Under the pieces are notes generated by a model that was not told the origin of the DNA, made no database searches, and was given only the letters and a program-made list of their open reading frames with translations. DNA of 64,000 nt from Thermoanaerobaculia bacterium. GTDB taxonomy: Bacteria; Acidobacteriota; Thermoanaerobaculia; Multivoradales; Multivoraceae. Below, piece after piece: positions 54,436-63,399 of this stretch. The DNA is taken from NCBI GenBank assembly GCA_022823665.1, contig JAJEHN010000009.1, positions 372,001 to 436,000 of the forward strand, read 5' to 3'. Within the stretch, counting starts at the first letter, position 1. Every line of letters starts with the position of its first letter. The position numbers were made by a program, and so were the translations under genes.

Positions 54436-55422
54436 AACCTGGTCGACGCGTCCCGCCAGCTTCCAGGCGTAGTCCAGCGCGTGGCCGAGCGAGTCGGTGA
54501 AGGCCTTCCCCTGCCAGGCGATGTCGAAGGCCGTTCCGTGGTCCACCGACGTGCGGACGATCGGCAGGCCGATCGTCACGTTGACGCCGCGTTCGAAACC
54601 GTAGAGCTTCATCGGGGCGTGGCCCTGGTCGTGGTACATGCAGACGACGGCGTCGTAGCGGTCGAGGTGGATCGCCTGGCGGAAGATCGTGTCCGCCGGA
54701 TGCGGGCCGGACACGTCGAGACCGTCCGCCGCCGCCCGCTCGATCGTCGGCCGGATGATCTCCTCGTCCTCGGTGCCGAACAGGCGGTGCTCTCCCGCAT
54801 GCGGATTCAGCCCGCACACCGCGATCCGCGGCCGCTCGATGAACCGGGACAGAGCCTCGTGGGTCAGGTCGATCACCTTGCGGATACGCACCGGTTCCAC
54901 CCGATCGATCGCCTCGCGCAGGCTGACGTGAGCACTGACGTGAGTCACCGCGAGCTCCGGCACCGTCAACATCATCGCGAAGTCCTCGGTGCCGCACAGA
55001 CCCGCGATGAACTCGGTGTGCCCCTGGAAGTCCGGCCGCGACATGCGTGTCGCCTCCTTGTTCATCGGCAGAGTGACGACCCCTGCCACCCTGCCCGCCA
55101 AGGCGTCACGCGTCGCACAGTCGACATAGGCCAGCGCCCCCGCACCGGCCTCTCGGCTCAGAACAGCGGGCGTCACGTCTCCCGCACTCAACAGCCCAAG
55201 ATCGCGGACGTTCAGCGAACCCTCCACTACCTCCTCCGGCCCATCGATCGAATGAACCTCCACGTCCAGGCCCAGCGCCGCGGCCGCCCGCACCAGCACC
55301 GCCACATCGCCATACACCACGGCATCGCTGCCCAGCAGCCCCTCGGCGAACCGGCGCACCGCAATCTCCGGCCCAACGCCCGAAGCATCCCCCATCGTCA
55401 CCGCCATCGGCCGCCCTGCCAT
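54415..55422 (-). CDS. pdxA: 4-hydroxythreonine-4-phosphate dehydrogenase family protein (PdxA/PdxA2)
   Basis: The 335-residue NAD-dependent enzyme has the family patterns MAVTMGDASGVGPEI, TLPMNKEATRMSRPDFQGHTEF with metal-binding His, HVSAHVSLREAID, GLNPHAGEHRLFGTEDEEI and MYHDQGHAPMKLYGFERG. PdxA acts in vitamin B6 synthesis; the closely related PdxA2 oxidises 4-phospho-threonate/erythronate in sugar acid catabolism. With no pdx genes near, the PdxA2 role is equally possible. TAGATT lies six bases before the ATG. Confidence 0.88.
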   Translation of the reverse strand: MAGRPMAVTMGDASGVGPEIAVRRFAEGLLGSDAVVYGDVAVLVRAAAALGLDVEVHSIDGPEEVVEGSLNVRDLGLLSAGDVTPAVLSREAGAGALAYVDCATRDALAGRVAGVVTLPMNKEATRMSRPDFQGHTEFIAGLCGTEDFAMMLTVPELAVTHVSAHVSLREAIDRVEPVRIRKVIDLTHEALSRFIERPRIAVCGLNPHAGEHRLFGTEDEEIIRPTIERAAADGLDVSGPHPADTIFRQAIHLDRYDAVVCMYHDQGHAPMKLYGFERGVNVTIGLPIVRTSVDHGTAFDIAWQGKAFTDSLGHALDYAWKLAGRVDQVLHGSDG

Positions 55423-55428
55423 ACGGGA

Positions 55429-55434
55429 AATCTA
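55429..55434 (-). promoter_or_regulatory. -10-like TAGATT directly before the pdxA start
   Basis: On the minus strand TAGATT is separated from ATG 55422 by six bases, with no ribosome site between. The upstream -35 region is not recognisable and approaches the left arm of the inverted-repeat element. Confidence 0.35.
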
Positions 55435-55459
55435 CTCTGCCCCTCGGCAACGACCGCCA

Positions 55460-55630
55460 GCCTGGTGCGGTCCGGGGAGGGGGTCCCAGCGAGCTTGGAG
55501 TGAGCGACTGCCCACACCCAATCATCAACCGAGGCCGACCGGAGCGAACGGAACGCAGCGAGCCCCACCCTCCATTCCAGTCAGAGAAGGCGAGCGTTCG
55601 CTGGGACCCCCTCCCCGGACCGCACCAGGC
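55460..55630. repeat. 171-bp element with perfect 33-bp inverted ends
   Basis: The 33 bases at 55460-55492 (beginning GCCTGGTGCGGTCC) are the exact reverse complement of 55598-55630. They enclose 105 bases that contain no supported gene. The mismatch begins sharply on both sides of each arm, and I see no flanking target duplication. The size and symmetric ends resemble a MITE-like or palindromic interspersed element, or an RNA folding into a long hairpin. Confidence 0.75.
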
Positions 55631-55715
55631 GGGTGTGTCCGACGTCCGGTGGCCGGTGCCTGCTGCTCGTGTAGATTCGCCGCTCCGTACCCAAGCGAAC
55701 GCACGAGGAGCACCC

Positions 55716-56150
55716 ATGGCCGAGTACATCCCAAGCCCGATCCAGTGGGTCCGCGACCAGGTGGAGCTCTACGAAGGCAGCGGCGGCACCGAGGGCGTCG
55801 GACTGCGGGACACCGGCCTGCCGTGCATCATCGTCACCCACACGGGCAACAGGACAGGCTCGATCCGCAAGACGCCGCTGATGCGCGTCAAGGACGGCGA
55901 CAGCTACGTGCTCGTGGCCTCGAAGGGGGGCGCGCCGAAGAACCCCGAGTGGGTGTACAACCTGCGCACGGACGCCGAGGTCGAGCTCCGGGACGCCACG
56001 GAGGTCCAGGCGATGCGCGTGCGGGAGGTCGAGGATGCCGACGAACGGGCCCGCGTCTGGGCGCTGGCAGTAGAGGCCTTCCCGCCGTACGAGGAGTACC
56101 GGAACAAGACGTCCCGCACGATCCCGGTGTTCATCGCCGAGCCCGCGTAG
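55716..56150 (+). CDS. Deazaflavin (F420)-dependent nitroreductase family protein
   Basis: The track start lies inside the inverted-repeat element; ATG 55716 after GAGGAG gives 144 residues. The sequence matches the Ddn/DUF385 split-barrel family: LPCIIVTHTGNRTGSIRKTPLM with the cofactor-phosphate contact region, YVLVASKGGAPKNPEWVYNL, and the C-terminal PPYEEYRNKTSRTIPVFI. Such proteins bind F420 (or other cofactors) and reduce nitro compounds, quinones or unsaturated substrates. It suggests, but does not prove, F420 use in this organism. Confidence 0.88.
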   Translation: MAEYIPSPIQWVRDQVELYEGSGGTEGVGLRDTGLPCIIVTHTGNRTGSIRKTPLMRVKDGDSYVLVASKGGAPKNPEWVYNLRTDAEVELRDATEVQAMRVREVEDADERARVWALAVEAFPPYEEYRNKTSRTIPVFIAEPA

Positions 56151-56168
56151 CAACTGGCCAGGACTCAG

Positions 56169-58742
56169 CTACCGGGAGGGATGCCCTCCGACCCAGACCG
56201 GGCTCGACCAGGCCATCGCGTCGTTCAACTGGCGCACGCGGACGAAGTAGTAGTCGCCCTGGCGCGGCGTATCCGTGTCGGTGTAGCTGAAAGAGAGATC
56301 CCGCGGCCCGTCCGGCCGGACCCTCCGGAGGGTGACCGAGTCGCTGGGATAGTCCTCGATCGGCAGCAGCTTCTCAAGCCGGCCGCCCTGGAGATCCGAC
56401 AGCGGCAGGCGCACGCGGGCGCCCGGGATGACCGCCCGCGGCCGGTAGAACGGCGGCGCCGAGCCGGTCTCGGCCGCCTCCTCCAGTTCGAGCACGATCG
56501 CCGCTCCGGGCTGCACGTCCGCCACTGACAGCCGGAGCGAACTCGTCTCGCCGCGGGTGTTCGTGCGGAAGACGGCGCCGTTGCCGTCCTGCTCCACGTG
56601 CTGGGTCGTCGGATTGGCGAAGTCCGTCCCCTCGACGGACCGCAGCGTGGCGCCGGCGACCGTCAGCCGGCCCCGCCAGTGCCGCCAGCCGCGCGGGGCG
56701 TCGCCCATGTGAACCGGCGTTTCCTCGGAGTAGAACGTGAGCAACAACTCGGTGGGCGCGCCCGGGCCGGTGTCGAGCGAATAGTCCTCGCTCCAGAGCT
56801 CCTGCTCGTTCTTGATCAGCGCGATCGAGCCGATCGGCGCCGTGCCGATGACCCGTCCCGCGATCTCCCGGGTCTCGGAGAATGGCGCCCGCGAGCCCAT
56901 CATCGTGTCGTTCACCTTGAAATCGAGGATGATCCGGTCGCCCGTCGTCGCGTAGGTGCGCCGCGCCTTCATCCCGTCGAAGATCGCGTCGCGCGACCTC
57001 TCCGGCGCGAACACGGCCCCCAATCCCCCGCTCTGCGCCAGCGAGGTCCGGTTCGGCGCCGAGTAGCCGGGATGGGACAGGTGGTCGTCGGACGCCGCGA
57101 CGACGCCGACCTGGTGCCCGCGCGACAGGTACTCCTGCATGAACCACTCGAAGGTCCCGTGCATCGACATCATCTCGACCAGGGGCTCCAGGCCCGGATG
57201 CGACTGGCGGAAGTCGCCCGGGTTGTGGGCGTGCGGGATGACGACCACGTCGCGGCGGTCGTTGCGGGAGTCGAGTTCCCGGTAGAGCTCCGAGAGGGTC
57301 GGGAACTCCAGCACCGAGATCACCTCCCGGTCGTCGATCGTCCGGTAGAGGACGTTGTGGTGGCCGCCCCCCTGACGCGTGTGCCGCGTCCACTCCCAGC
57401 CGAGGTAGGGAATGAACCGCCCCGGCTCGTCGTACTCGGCGCTCTTCTCGCGCATCAGTTCCCACTCGCCGGCGTCCAGCCAGACGTCGTGCTCCGAGTG
57501 CGTGACGAAGTCGAGTCGCGCGTCGTCGCGCGCGAACCGCATGAAGAAATCGAGGGTGCCGATGCCCTCGGCGTAGCCCGAATGGCCGTGGGTGTCGCCC
57601 CAGTAGATGCCGTACTCGGGGTCGTCGGAGACCAGGATCGGATTCGCGTCGCCGCTGATCGACGGCCCCTCGCCCCGGGAGCGAATCCTGGACCAGTAGA
57701 CACCGGGCTCGTCGAGAGCCAGCTCGACGACCGTGATCGCCTCCGTCCCCGGCTCGGTCGACGCGCGATGCTCTCCATTCAGGAGGACATCGAAGCCCGG
57801 AATGTCGCCGGTCGCCCGGTTGTAGAACCGGTCCTCCGCGCGCACCGAGAACTCGAAGGTCTCGCCGGGCCGCACCACGCTCGGGGCGAAGCCGTGGACT
57901 CCGGCAACGGTCGTGCCCACCACCGCGAACGGCAGGATCGGCTGCGGCCGCCACTCGCCGGAGCCGTCCAGGTCGACGTAGAGCGGGAACGGGATGCGCG
58001 CCCCCGTCGTCTGCGTCATCAGGATTCCGGGACCGCCGCCGGACGTGTCGCCGTAGGTGATCGTCACTGACTCGCCGACGTCGAGCCGCCCTTCCGTCAG
58101 CCTGTACGCAAGCGCCGGTTCCGGGGCACGGAAGCCGCCGTGCGGCCCCGAGGCCATGTAGACGTCGACCTCGAAGACGGCATCGCCGTCGCTCGTCTCG
58201 ATACTGACGTAGCCGGCGCCGGCCGGGTCGGAAGTCTGGAAGACGCCGTAGTTCGCGTTGAAGTGGCGAGCGACCCAGAACCCGCCGCCGGTCTCGACCG
58301 CCCGCGTGCCGGCCGTCCAGCTCTGACGAACCGTCGCGTACTGACGGGCCTCGAAGGGTCCCGGAGTGTCGGTTGCCAGCGAACCGAGCGCGCCTTCCTC
58401 TTCCCGCAGCGTGAACTCGCGCACCAGCCGGTCGATCGTCTCGCCCGCACTGACGGCTGCGTCGCCGGTCGGAGGCAGCGTCGAGAAGAGACGTACCCGT
58501 GGCCCCTCCAGTCCCATCTCGTGGCCGGCGAGAGCCAGCGCGTCGGCCCAGTCGGCCACGACCGCCGCCCGGGCGGGCAGCGTCGATTCGTCCGTGGCCT
58601 GAGCCGCGACGTCCGCCTTGAGCTGCTCGACCTCGACGCCCAGATCGCGGTCGTAGACCGCTCCCGGGCCGGCTGCGTCGCAGCCGAGAACACCAAGGGA
58701 AAGGGCGAGGGCGCCGCCCACGAAGAGCGGCGCCCGACCCAA
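56169..58742 (-). CDS. DUF3604 family lipoprotein
   Basis: The 857-residue protein starts with TTG and a lipoprotein signal (ALALSLGVLGC, Cys21). The C-terminal two thirds are DUF3604, a PHP-like metal-dependent fold: YGIYWGDTHGHSGYAEGIG, DFVTHSEHDVWLD, VVIPHAHNPGDF and VVAASDDHLSHPGYS supply His/Asp ligands. The family's activity is not established; neighbours here and in other genomes are TonB receptors and sulfatases. It lies 20 bases downstream of the receptor gene with GGAAGGA before the start, so it is in one operon. Confidence 0.88.
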   Translation of the reverse strand: MGRAPLFVGGALALSLGVLGCDAAGPGAVYDRDLGVEVEQLKADVAAQATDESTLPARAAVVADWADALALAGHEMGLEGPRVRLFSTLPPTGDAAVSAGETIDRLVREFTLREEEGALGSLATDTPGPFEARQYATVRQSWTAGTRAVETGGGFWVARHFNANYGVFQTSDPAGAGYVSIETSDGDAVFEVDVYMASGPHGGFRAPEPALAYRLTEGRLDVGESVTITYGDTSGGGPGILMTQTTGARIPFPLYVDLDGSGEWRPQPILPFAVVGTTVAGVHGFAPSVVRPGETFEFSVRAEDRFYNRATGDIPGFDVLLNGEHRASTEPGTEAITVVELALDEPGVYWSRIRSRGEGPSISGDANPILVSDDPEYGIYWGDTHGHSGYAEGIGTLDFFMRFARDDARLDFVTHSEHDVWLDAGEWELMREKSAEYDEPGRFIPYLGWEWTRHTRQGGGHHNVLYRTIDDREVISVLEFPTLSELYRELDSRNDRRDVVVIPHAHNPGDFRQSHPGLEPLVEMMSMHGTFEWFMQEYLSRGHQVGVVAASDDHLSHPGYSAPNRTSLAQSGGLGAVFAPERSRDAIFDGMKARRTYATTGDRIILDFKVNDTMMGSRAPFSETREIAGRVIGTAPIGSIALIKNEQELWSEDYSLDTGPGAPTELLLTFYSEETPVHMGDAPRGWRHWRGRLTVAGATLRSVEGTDFANPTTQHVEQDGNGAVFRTNTRGETSSLRLSVADVQPGAAIVLELEEAAETGSAPPFYRPRAVIPGARVRLPLSDLQGGRLEKLLPIEDYPSDSVTLRRVRPDGPRDLSFSYTDTDTPRQGDYYFVRVRQLNDAMAWSSPVWVGGHPSR

Positions 58743-58762
58743 GCCGTCCTTCCCGCGCCGGA

Positions 58763-61441
58763 TCAGAAGCTGAAGCCCACCTTCAGCCGGAACTCACGCG
58801 GCCGCTGATACGAGGAAACCCGCGCGTTCGGCCGTCCGGTCGACGTGTTGATCGTGACCGGCTCCTGGCTGTCCGTCGCGTTCGCGAGATCGAAGCCGAT
58901 CTTCGCCCGCACGTTGCCCGCCGTCGCGACCGAGTACGTCAGGGACAGATCGACGGTCCAGGTGTCCGGCAGCCGGTTCGCGTCCGACGGCTCGCGGTAA
59001 GTCGAGGTCGTGATCGTCTGCCCGGAGTCCGGGTGCCGTACCTGGGTCGAAACATGGCTTCCCCACGGCCGCCCGGCCGCGTAGTGGAGGAAGCCTCCCA
59101 GCACCAGGTCGTGGCGGCCGAAGACGAAGCGCTTCATCCCGATCACGTTCGCCAGGTGTTCCCGGTCCTCGAGCAGCCGCCCGAACCACCAGTCGCTCGA
59201 GGTCGCGTTGGTCAGGCCCGTGCTCACCTCGATGCCCCCCAACCCCTCGTAGAGGTTGAAGTTGTCGTTGAACGAGTTGATGTTCCCCTTGGTCGAACTC
59301 AGGGTGTAGTTCGTGCGCAGGGTCCAGTTGTCGCGGAACAGACGGTTCGCCTCGATCTGCAGCGCCTGGTACTCGCGGCGGGCGTCGGACCAGTTGCGGA
59401 GATCGCGGACCACCCGGCCGGCATCGTCGAACTGGAGCGTGGCGTGGAAGATGTTGTCCGCCTCGCTCGCCACCAGACGCGACTTGACGACCCACTTCTG
59501 GGACACCTGGAAGTCGGCGCCGAAGGAGATCTCGTCCTTGTAGTACGGGTCGATATCCTGGATCGCCTGGTCGAACGTCGGTTCGACGCGGCGCTGGAAT
59601 CGGTCGTAGCGCAGGGTCTCGCGGTTCCACAGGAACTGCTCGTAGATGTTCTCGCCGTTGTTCTGGCGGGAGAACTCCTGGAGCACGATACCCATGCCGA
59701 TGGCGTGGTAGTAGCGCCCCAGAGTGCCGCGGAGAAGGATGCTGCCGTCGGCCTTCACGTCGTAGACGCCGCTGATCCGGGGTACCCACTCCATGTACTC
59801 GTTGACCCGCTCGCCGATGTCGTTGTCGATCGTCTGCTGATCGCCGCGGATGCCCAGGGTCCAGACCCAGTTGTCGCCGACCTCGAAGCGATCCTGGGCG
59901 AAGACGGCCAGGAAGTCGCTGGTCTCGGTGATCACGTTCGACGGGTCGAACACACGCTTGTTGACCGGCGTCACGAAGCCGCCGGGCAGGCTGGCGTCGT
60001 AGTTCCGGCCGCGGAACTCGGTGATGATCGAGGTCAGGTTGCTGAACTCGATCGCCTGGGCGTCAAGGCCGAACTTCCACTCGTGGCGGCCCCGGAAGCT
60101 GGTCAGGGACACGTTCGCCTGGTCTCTCGGGAAGTCGTTGAAGCCTTCGGCCAGGCGGACGGCCGGGCCGTTGTACCTGAGGCCCGTCGCCAGGTCGCGA
60201 TAGCGGAAGTTGTTCCCCGGCGGGTCGTCCGGCGAGGCGTTCGGATCGATCGCGTGCTGCTCGGCAGCATGACGGCCGACGAACTCCTCGCGGTTCGCGA
60301 CCTTGAACTCGAGGAAGTTCGAGCTGCCCAGGCCGAGACTCCAGTTCAACGTCTGCACTCGCCCGTTGAGCGGGAAGTTCATGATCGCATACTGGTCGCC
60401 CGGGTTGCCGGAAAGGCCGATGGCGTCCGACGGAGCATCGATCCCGGTGATCGCGATCTGCTGGTTGTCCCTGGGCTGGAAGTTCACCTTCGCGACCAGG
60501 GGATCCGACTGACGGCTGAGATTGACGATGGTGCCGTCCCGCAGCCGATCGATCCGGTTGTCCGACATCCTGCCGTAGGAGACGAAGAACCACGCCCGGT
60601 TGCGCGCGAGCGGACCGCCGATGCTGGTCTCGTAGCTGTTGATCTGATCGTCCGGACGCTCCAGCTCCAGGACGTCCGGCGCGCGCCACTTCGGGTTCTG
60701 GCCGATGTAGAGCGCCTCGCCGTGGAACTCGTTGGTCCCCGTCTTGACGGTGGAGTTGATGATGCCGGACGTCGCCCGGCCGTACTCGGCGCCGAAACCG
60801 GTCGACTCGAGCTTCGTCTCGGTCAAAGCGGTGCTGGGGATGAGCAGGCGCATCTCGCCACCGCGGCGGTGCATCGAGGTGTCCACACCCTCCACGTAGA
60901 CGCCGATCTCGGTCGAGATGCCGCCGTTCACCGACGGCAGGCTGTCCGCGTCATTCCGATTGACGACGGACGGCAACTGCCGCACCGCCGCGTTGTAGGT
61001 GCGCGTACCGAAGGCGACGTTCTCCGTTATCTCTTCGGGAATCGTCGCCGCCAGCGCCGTCTCGTACCTGCTGATCAGCGGCGCCTCGCCGGTGACCGTG
61101 ATCGCCTCCTCGGTCGCGGACATGAGGGTCAGGTCGACGCCCCGCCGCTGGCCCGGATCGAGGTCGGTCGCCAGTTCGGCCGCGCCGAGCCCTTCGAGTT
61201 CGGCGTTCACCGTGTAGCGACCGGCGAGCAGCAGCGCGAAGCGGTAGACGCCGTCGGCGTCGGTGATGACCGTCCTCGTGTTCTGCGGTCCGGTCAGGGT
61301 TACGGTGACGCCGGGCAGCGGCGCACCCTGGGCGTCCAGGACCCGGCCGTCGATCGTGCCGGTCTGCGGACCGTCCGCGAGCAGCGGGGTTACGCAGATC
61401 AGGACGACAAGCCCTCCGAGCCAAACAGAACGTCGATTCAT
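58763..61441 (-). CDS. TonB-dependent receptor with N-terminal carboxypeptidase-like regulatory domain
   Basis: The track ORF starts too early; ATG 61441 with GGAGGAGAAGC before it gives 892 residues. A signal peptide (LGGLVVLICVTPLLA) precedes a carboxypeptidase-like beta domain (GRVLDAQGAPLPGVTVTLTG, about 33-110), a plug domain (YVEGVDTSMHRRGGEMRL, GFGAEYGRATSGIIN) and a barrel ending in FRLKVGFSF with terminal Phe. No SusD partner is present. This Oar-like receptor type is abundant in Acidobacteriota. It probably imports oligosaccharide or peptide fragments handled by the DUF3604 protein and nearby sulfatases. Confidence 0.93.
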   Translation of the reverse strand: MNRRSVWLGGLVVLICVTPLLADGPQTGTIDGRVLDAQGAPLPGVTVTLTGPQNTRTVITDADGVYRFALLLAGRYTVNAELEGLGAAELATDLDPGQRRGVDLTLMSATEEAITVTGEAPLISRYETALAATIPEEITENVAFGTRTYNAAVRQLPSVVNRNDADSLPSVNGGISTEIGVYVEGVDTSMHRRGGEMRLLIPSTALTETKLESTGFGAEYGRATSGIINSTVKTGTNEFHGEALYIGQNPKWRAPDVLELERPDDQINSYETSIGGPLARNRAWFFVSYGRMSDNRIDRLRDGTIVNLSRQSDPLVAKVNFQPRDNQQIAITGIDAPSDAIGLSGNPGDQYAIMNFPLNGRVQTLNWSLGLGSSNFLEFKVANREEFVGRHAAEQHAIDPNASPDDPPGNNFRYRDLATGLRYNGPAVRLAEGFNDFPRDQANVSLTSFRGRHEWKFGLDAQAIEFSNLTSIITEFRGRNYDASLPGGFVTPVNKRVFDPSNVITETSDFLAVFAQDRFEVGDNWVWTLGIRGDQQTIDNDIGERVNEYMEWVPRISGVYDVKADGSILLRGTLGRYYHAIGMGIVLQEFSRQNNGENIYEQFLWNRETLRYDRFQRRVEPTFDQAIQDIDPYYKDEISFGADFQVSQKWVVKSRLVASEADNIFHATLQFDDAGRVVRDLRNWSDARREYQALQIEANRLFRDNWTLRTNYTLSSTKGNINSFNDNFNLYEGLGGIEVSTGLTNATSSDWWFGRLLEDREHLANVIGMKRFVFGRHDLVLGGFLHYAAGRPWGSHVSTQVRHPDSGQTITTSTYREPSDANRLPDTWTVDLSLTYSVATAGNVRAKIGFDLANATDSQEPVTINTSTGRPNARVSSYQRPREFRLKVGFSF

Positions 61442-61528
61442 GCTTCTCCTCCAGGTCGCGGGTTCGACCCGGCCGGCGCAGACACTCCGGTACGGCCGGG
61501 CCGATCCCATGGGCTCCAAGTGTCGGCT

Positions 61529-61558
61529 AATCTAGCCTAACGCCGTTCGCACTTACAA
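61529..61558 (-). promoter_or_regulatory. Promoter candidate for the TonB receptor operon
   Basis: On the minus strand TTGTAA (61558-61553), an 18-base spacer and TAGATT (61534-61529) form a sigma-70-like promoter. The transcript would carry a leader of about 80 bases before ATG 61441. It sits in the 157-base divergent region shared with the sulfatase gene. Confidence 0.45.
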
Positions 61559-61598
61559 ACACCGTTCAATCGAGCGGATCCGATCGCAGGAGTGCCCG

Positions 61599-63041
61599 AT
61601 GACCCGCCGTACCCGCCGCGACTTCCTCCAGCAGTCCTCTCGCCTGATCGCCGGCGGTGCTCTCGCCGGTCTCCACGGCTGCGGCAGCGCCGAACCGCAG
61701 GCCGAGGCCGACGACCGCCCCAACCTGCTTTTCTTCTTCCCCGACCAGCACCGGCCCGACTGGCTCGGCCCGGGCAGCGGCGGTCTCGCCGCGCTGCGGA
61801 CACCGAACATCGACCGCCTGGCCCACGACGGCGTCAACTTCACCCGCGCCCTGGTGCCGTCGCCGGTCTGCGCCCCGTCGCGGGCCTGCCTGGCCTCCGG
61901 CCGCGAGTACGACCGCTGCGGCGTGAGCACCAACCGGTTCGACTACCCGCTCGACCAGACGACCTTCTACGGGCGACTCCGCGATTCCGGCTACCACACG
62001 ATGGCGGTCGGCAAGCTCGACATGTCGAAGAACAGCGGCAACTGGGGCATGGACGGAACGAACTTCGCCGATGAGTGGGGGTTCTCGGCGCAGATCAACA
62101 ACTGCGGCAAGGGCGACGGCATGCAGTCCTACCTGGAGGATCCGGAAGGGCCGAAGGACCCGTACTACGCCTACCTCGATTCCCTCGAACCGCCGCAGGG
62201 CAAGGCCTGCGCCGAGGATCTCCTGCGGCGGCGTTCCGGCTTCCCCGACACCTGGTGGGCCGACGTCATCACCTCGCCGCTCGGCCCCGAGGCCTACTGC
62301 GACAACTGGATCGCACGCAACGGACTCGACCTGATCGAGGAGGCCCCGAGGGACCAACCCTGGCACCTGGTCATCAACTTCGTCGGGCCCCACCCGCCGG
62401 TCGACATCACCGCCGAGATGGAAGGTCGGGTGCGTGGCAGGGACGGTCTCGGCCAGCCCTTCGCCTACGAAGGCGCCCTGACTCCCGCCGAGCACGTTGC
62501 CCTGCGCCAGAACTACGCCGCGATGATCGAGAACATCGACGCCTGGCTGGGCCGCTACATCCAGATGCTCGAAGAAACCGGCCAACTCGACAACACGATC
62601 ATCGTGTACTCGAGCGACCACGGCGAGATGCTCGGCGATCACGCGCTCTGGGGGAAGTCACTCCCCTACCAGGCTTCCGCTGGAGTCCCCCTCTTGGCGG
62701 CCGGTCCCGGCATCCGCGCGGGGTACGAGTGCAACCTGCCGACGACCGTGCTCGACCTCGCGGCCACCTTCCTCGACTACGCGGGCCTCGCCACCCCGGC
62801 CGACATGGACAGCCGGTCCCTCCGCCCGCTCCTGGAAGGGCGGACCGACAGCCACCGCGAAGTCGTCCTCTCCGGCCTCCGCAACTGGCGACTCGCCTAC
62901 GATGGCCGCTACAAGCTGGTCACCGACTTCGAGGGCGAGGACGTGCTGTGGGATCTCGAGGCCGATCCGATGGAGACGGAGAACCTGGCGGGGAAGCAGC
63001 CGGACGTTGTACGGCGACTGCGGGAGTACCTGCCTGGCTGA
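61599..63041 (+). CDS. Tat-exported sulfatase
   Basis: The 480-residue enzyme begins with a twin-arginine signal (RRTRRDFLQQSSRLIAGG) and a possible lipid-attachment Cys28 (LHGC, an imperfect lipobox). The sulfatase core has LLFFFPDQHRPDWLG, PSPVCAPSRACLASG with Cys91 as the formylglycine precursor, VGKLDMSKN, and IIVYSSDHGEMLGDHALWGKS. Tat export means folding, and probably Cys modification, occur in the cytosol. It is divergent from the receptor operon and probably part of the same substrate programme. Confidence 0.93.
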   Translation: MTRRTRRDFLQQSSRLIAGGALAGLHGCGSAEPQAEADDRPNLLFFFPDQHRPDWLGPGSGGLAALRTPNIDRLAHDGVNFTRALVPSPVCAPSRACLASGREYDRCGVSTNRFDYPLDQTTFYGRLRDSGYHTMAVGKLDMSKNSGNWGMDGTNFADEWGFSAQINNCGKGDGMQSYLEDPEGPKDPYYAYLDSLEPPQGKACAEDLLRRRSGFPDTWWADVITSPLGPEAYCDNWIARNGLDLIEEAPRDQPWHLVINFVGPHPPVDITAEMEGRVRGRDGLGQPFAYEGALTPAEHVALRQNYAAMIENIDAWLGRYIQMLEETGQLDNTIIVYSSDHGEMLGDHALWGKSLPYQASAGVPLLAAGPGIRAGYECNLPTTVLDLAATFLDYAGLATPADMDSRSLRPLLEGRTDSHREVVLSGLRNWRLAYDGRYKLVTDFEGEDVLWDLEADPMETENLAGKQPDVVRRLREYLPG

Positions 63042-63399
63042 GTCTCGCAGCGCGACTCCCCATGTCGACTGAGGCCCGGGACCACGGGGAGACGCCCTTG
63101 GCCGACGAACCCTGAGACGAACTCTCTAGCGACGAACCGCCGAGATTGGCCAGCACCGAGACCAGCACTCCGTGCAATTGCGAGCGAGTCCGTTCGACAT
63201 GGGCGACCCTCCCAGTCGCCGCGTCCCGAAGGCTACGGGGCGTCGCGACGCACGACACAGGAGATGGGCAGGAGACCGTTCTCCCAGTCCTCTACGGGCT
63301 ATCGGCGGGCGCCTCACCAACCAAAGAACACTCACGCAAGCACCTTGTCGGCAGTCCTCCTGGCGAGCACGCCGTCATCGGCCCCCGCTTGAGAACGCA
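63042..63399. other. Non-coding stretch of about 360 bases
   Basis: Between the sulfatase stop and the end of the minus-strand tail-collar gene I find no supported gene, RNA or clear terminator. Track ORFs here (63146..63418, 63172..63870, 62920..63258) lack protein-like composition or oppose the collar gene. Base composition becomes visibly less GC-rich along it, which may mark a junction. Confidence 0.5.
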
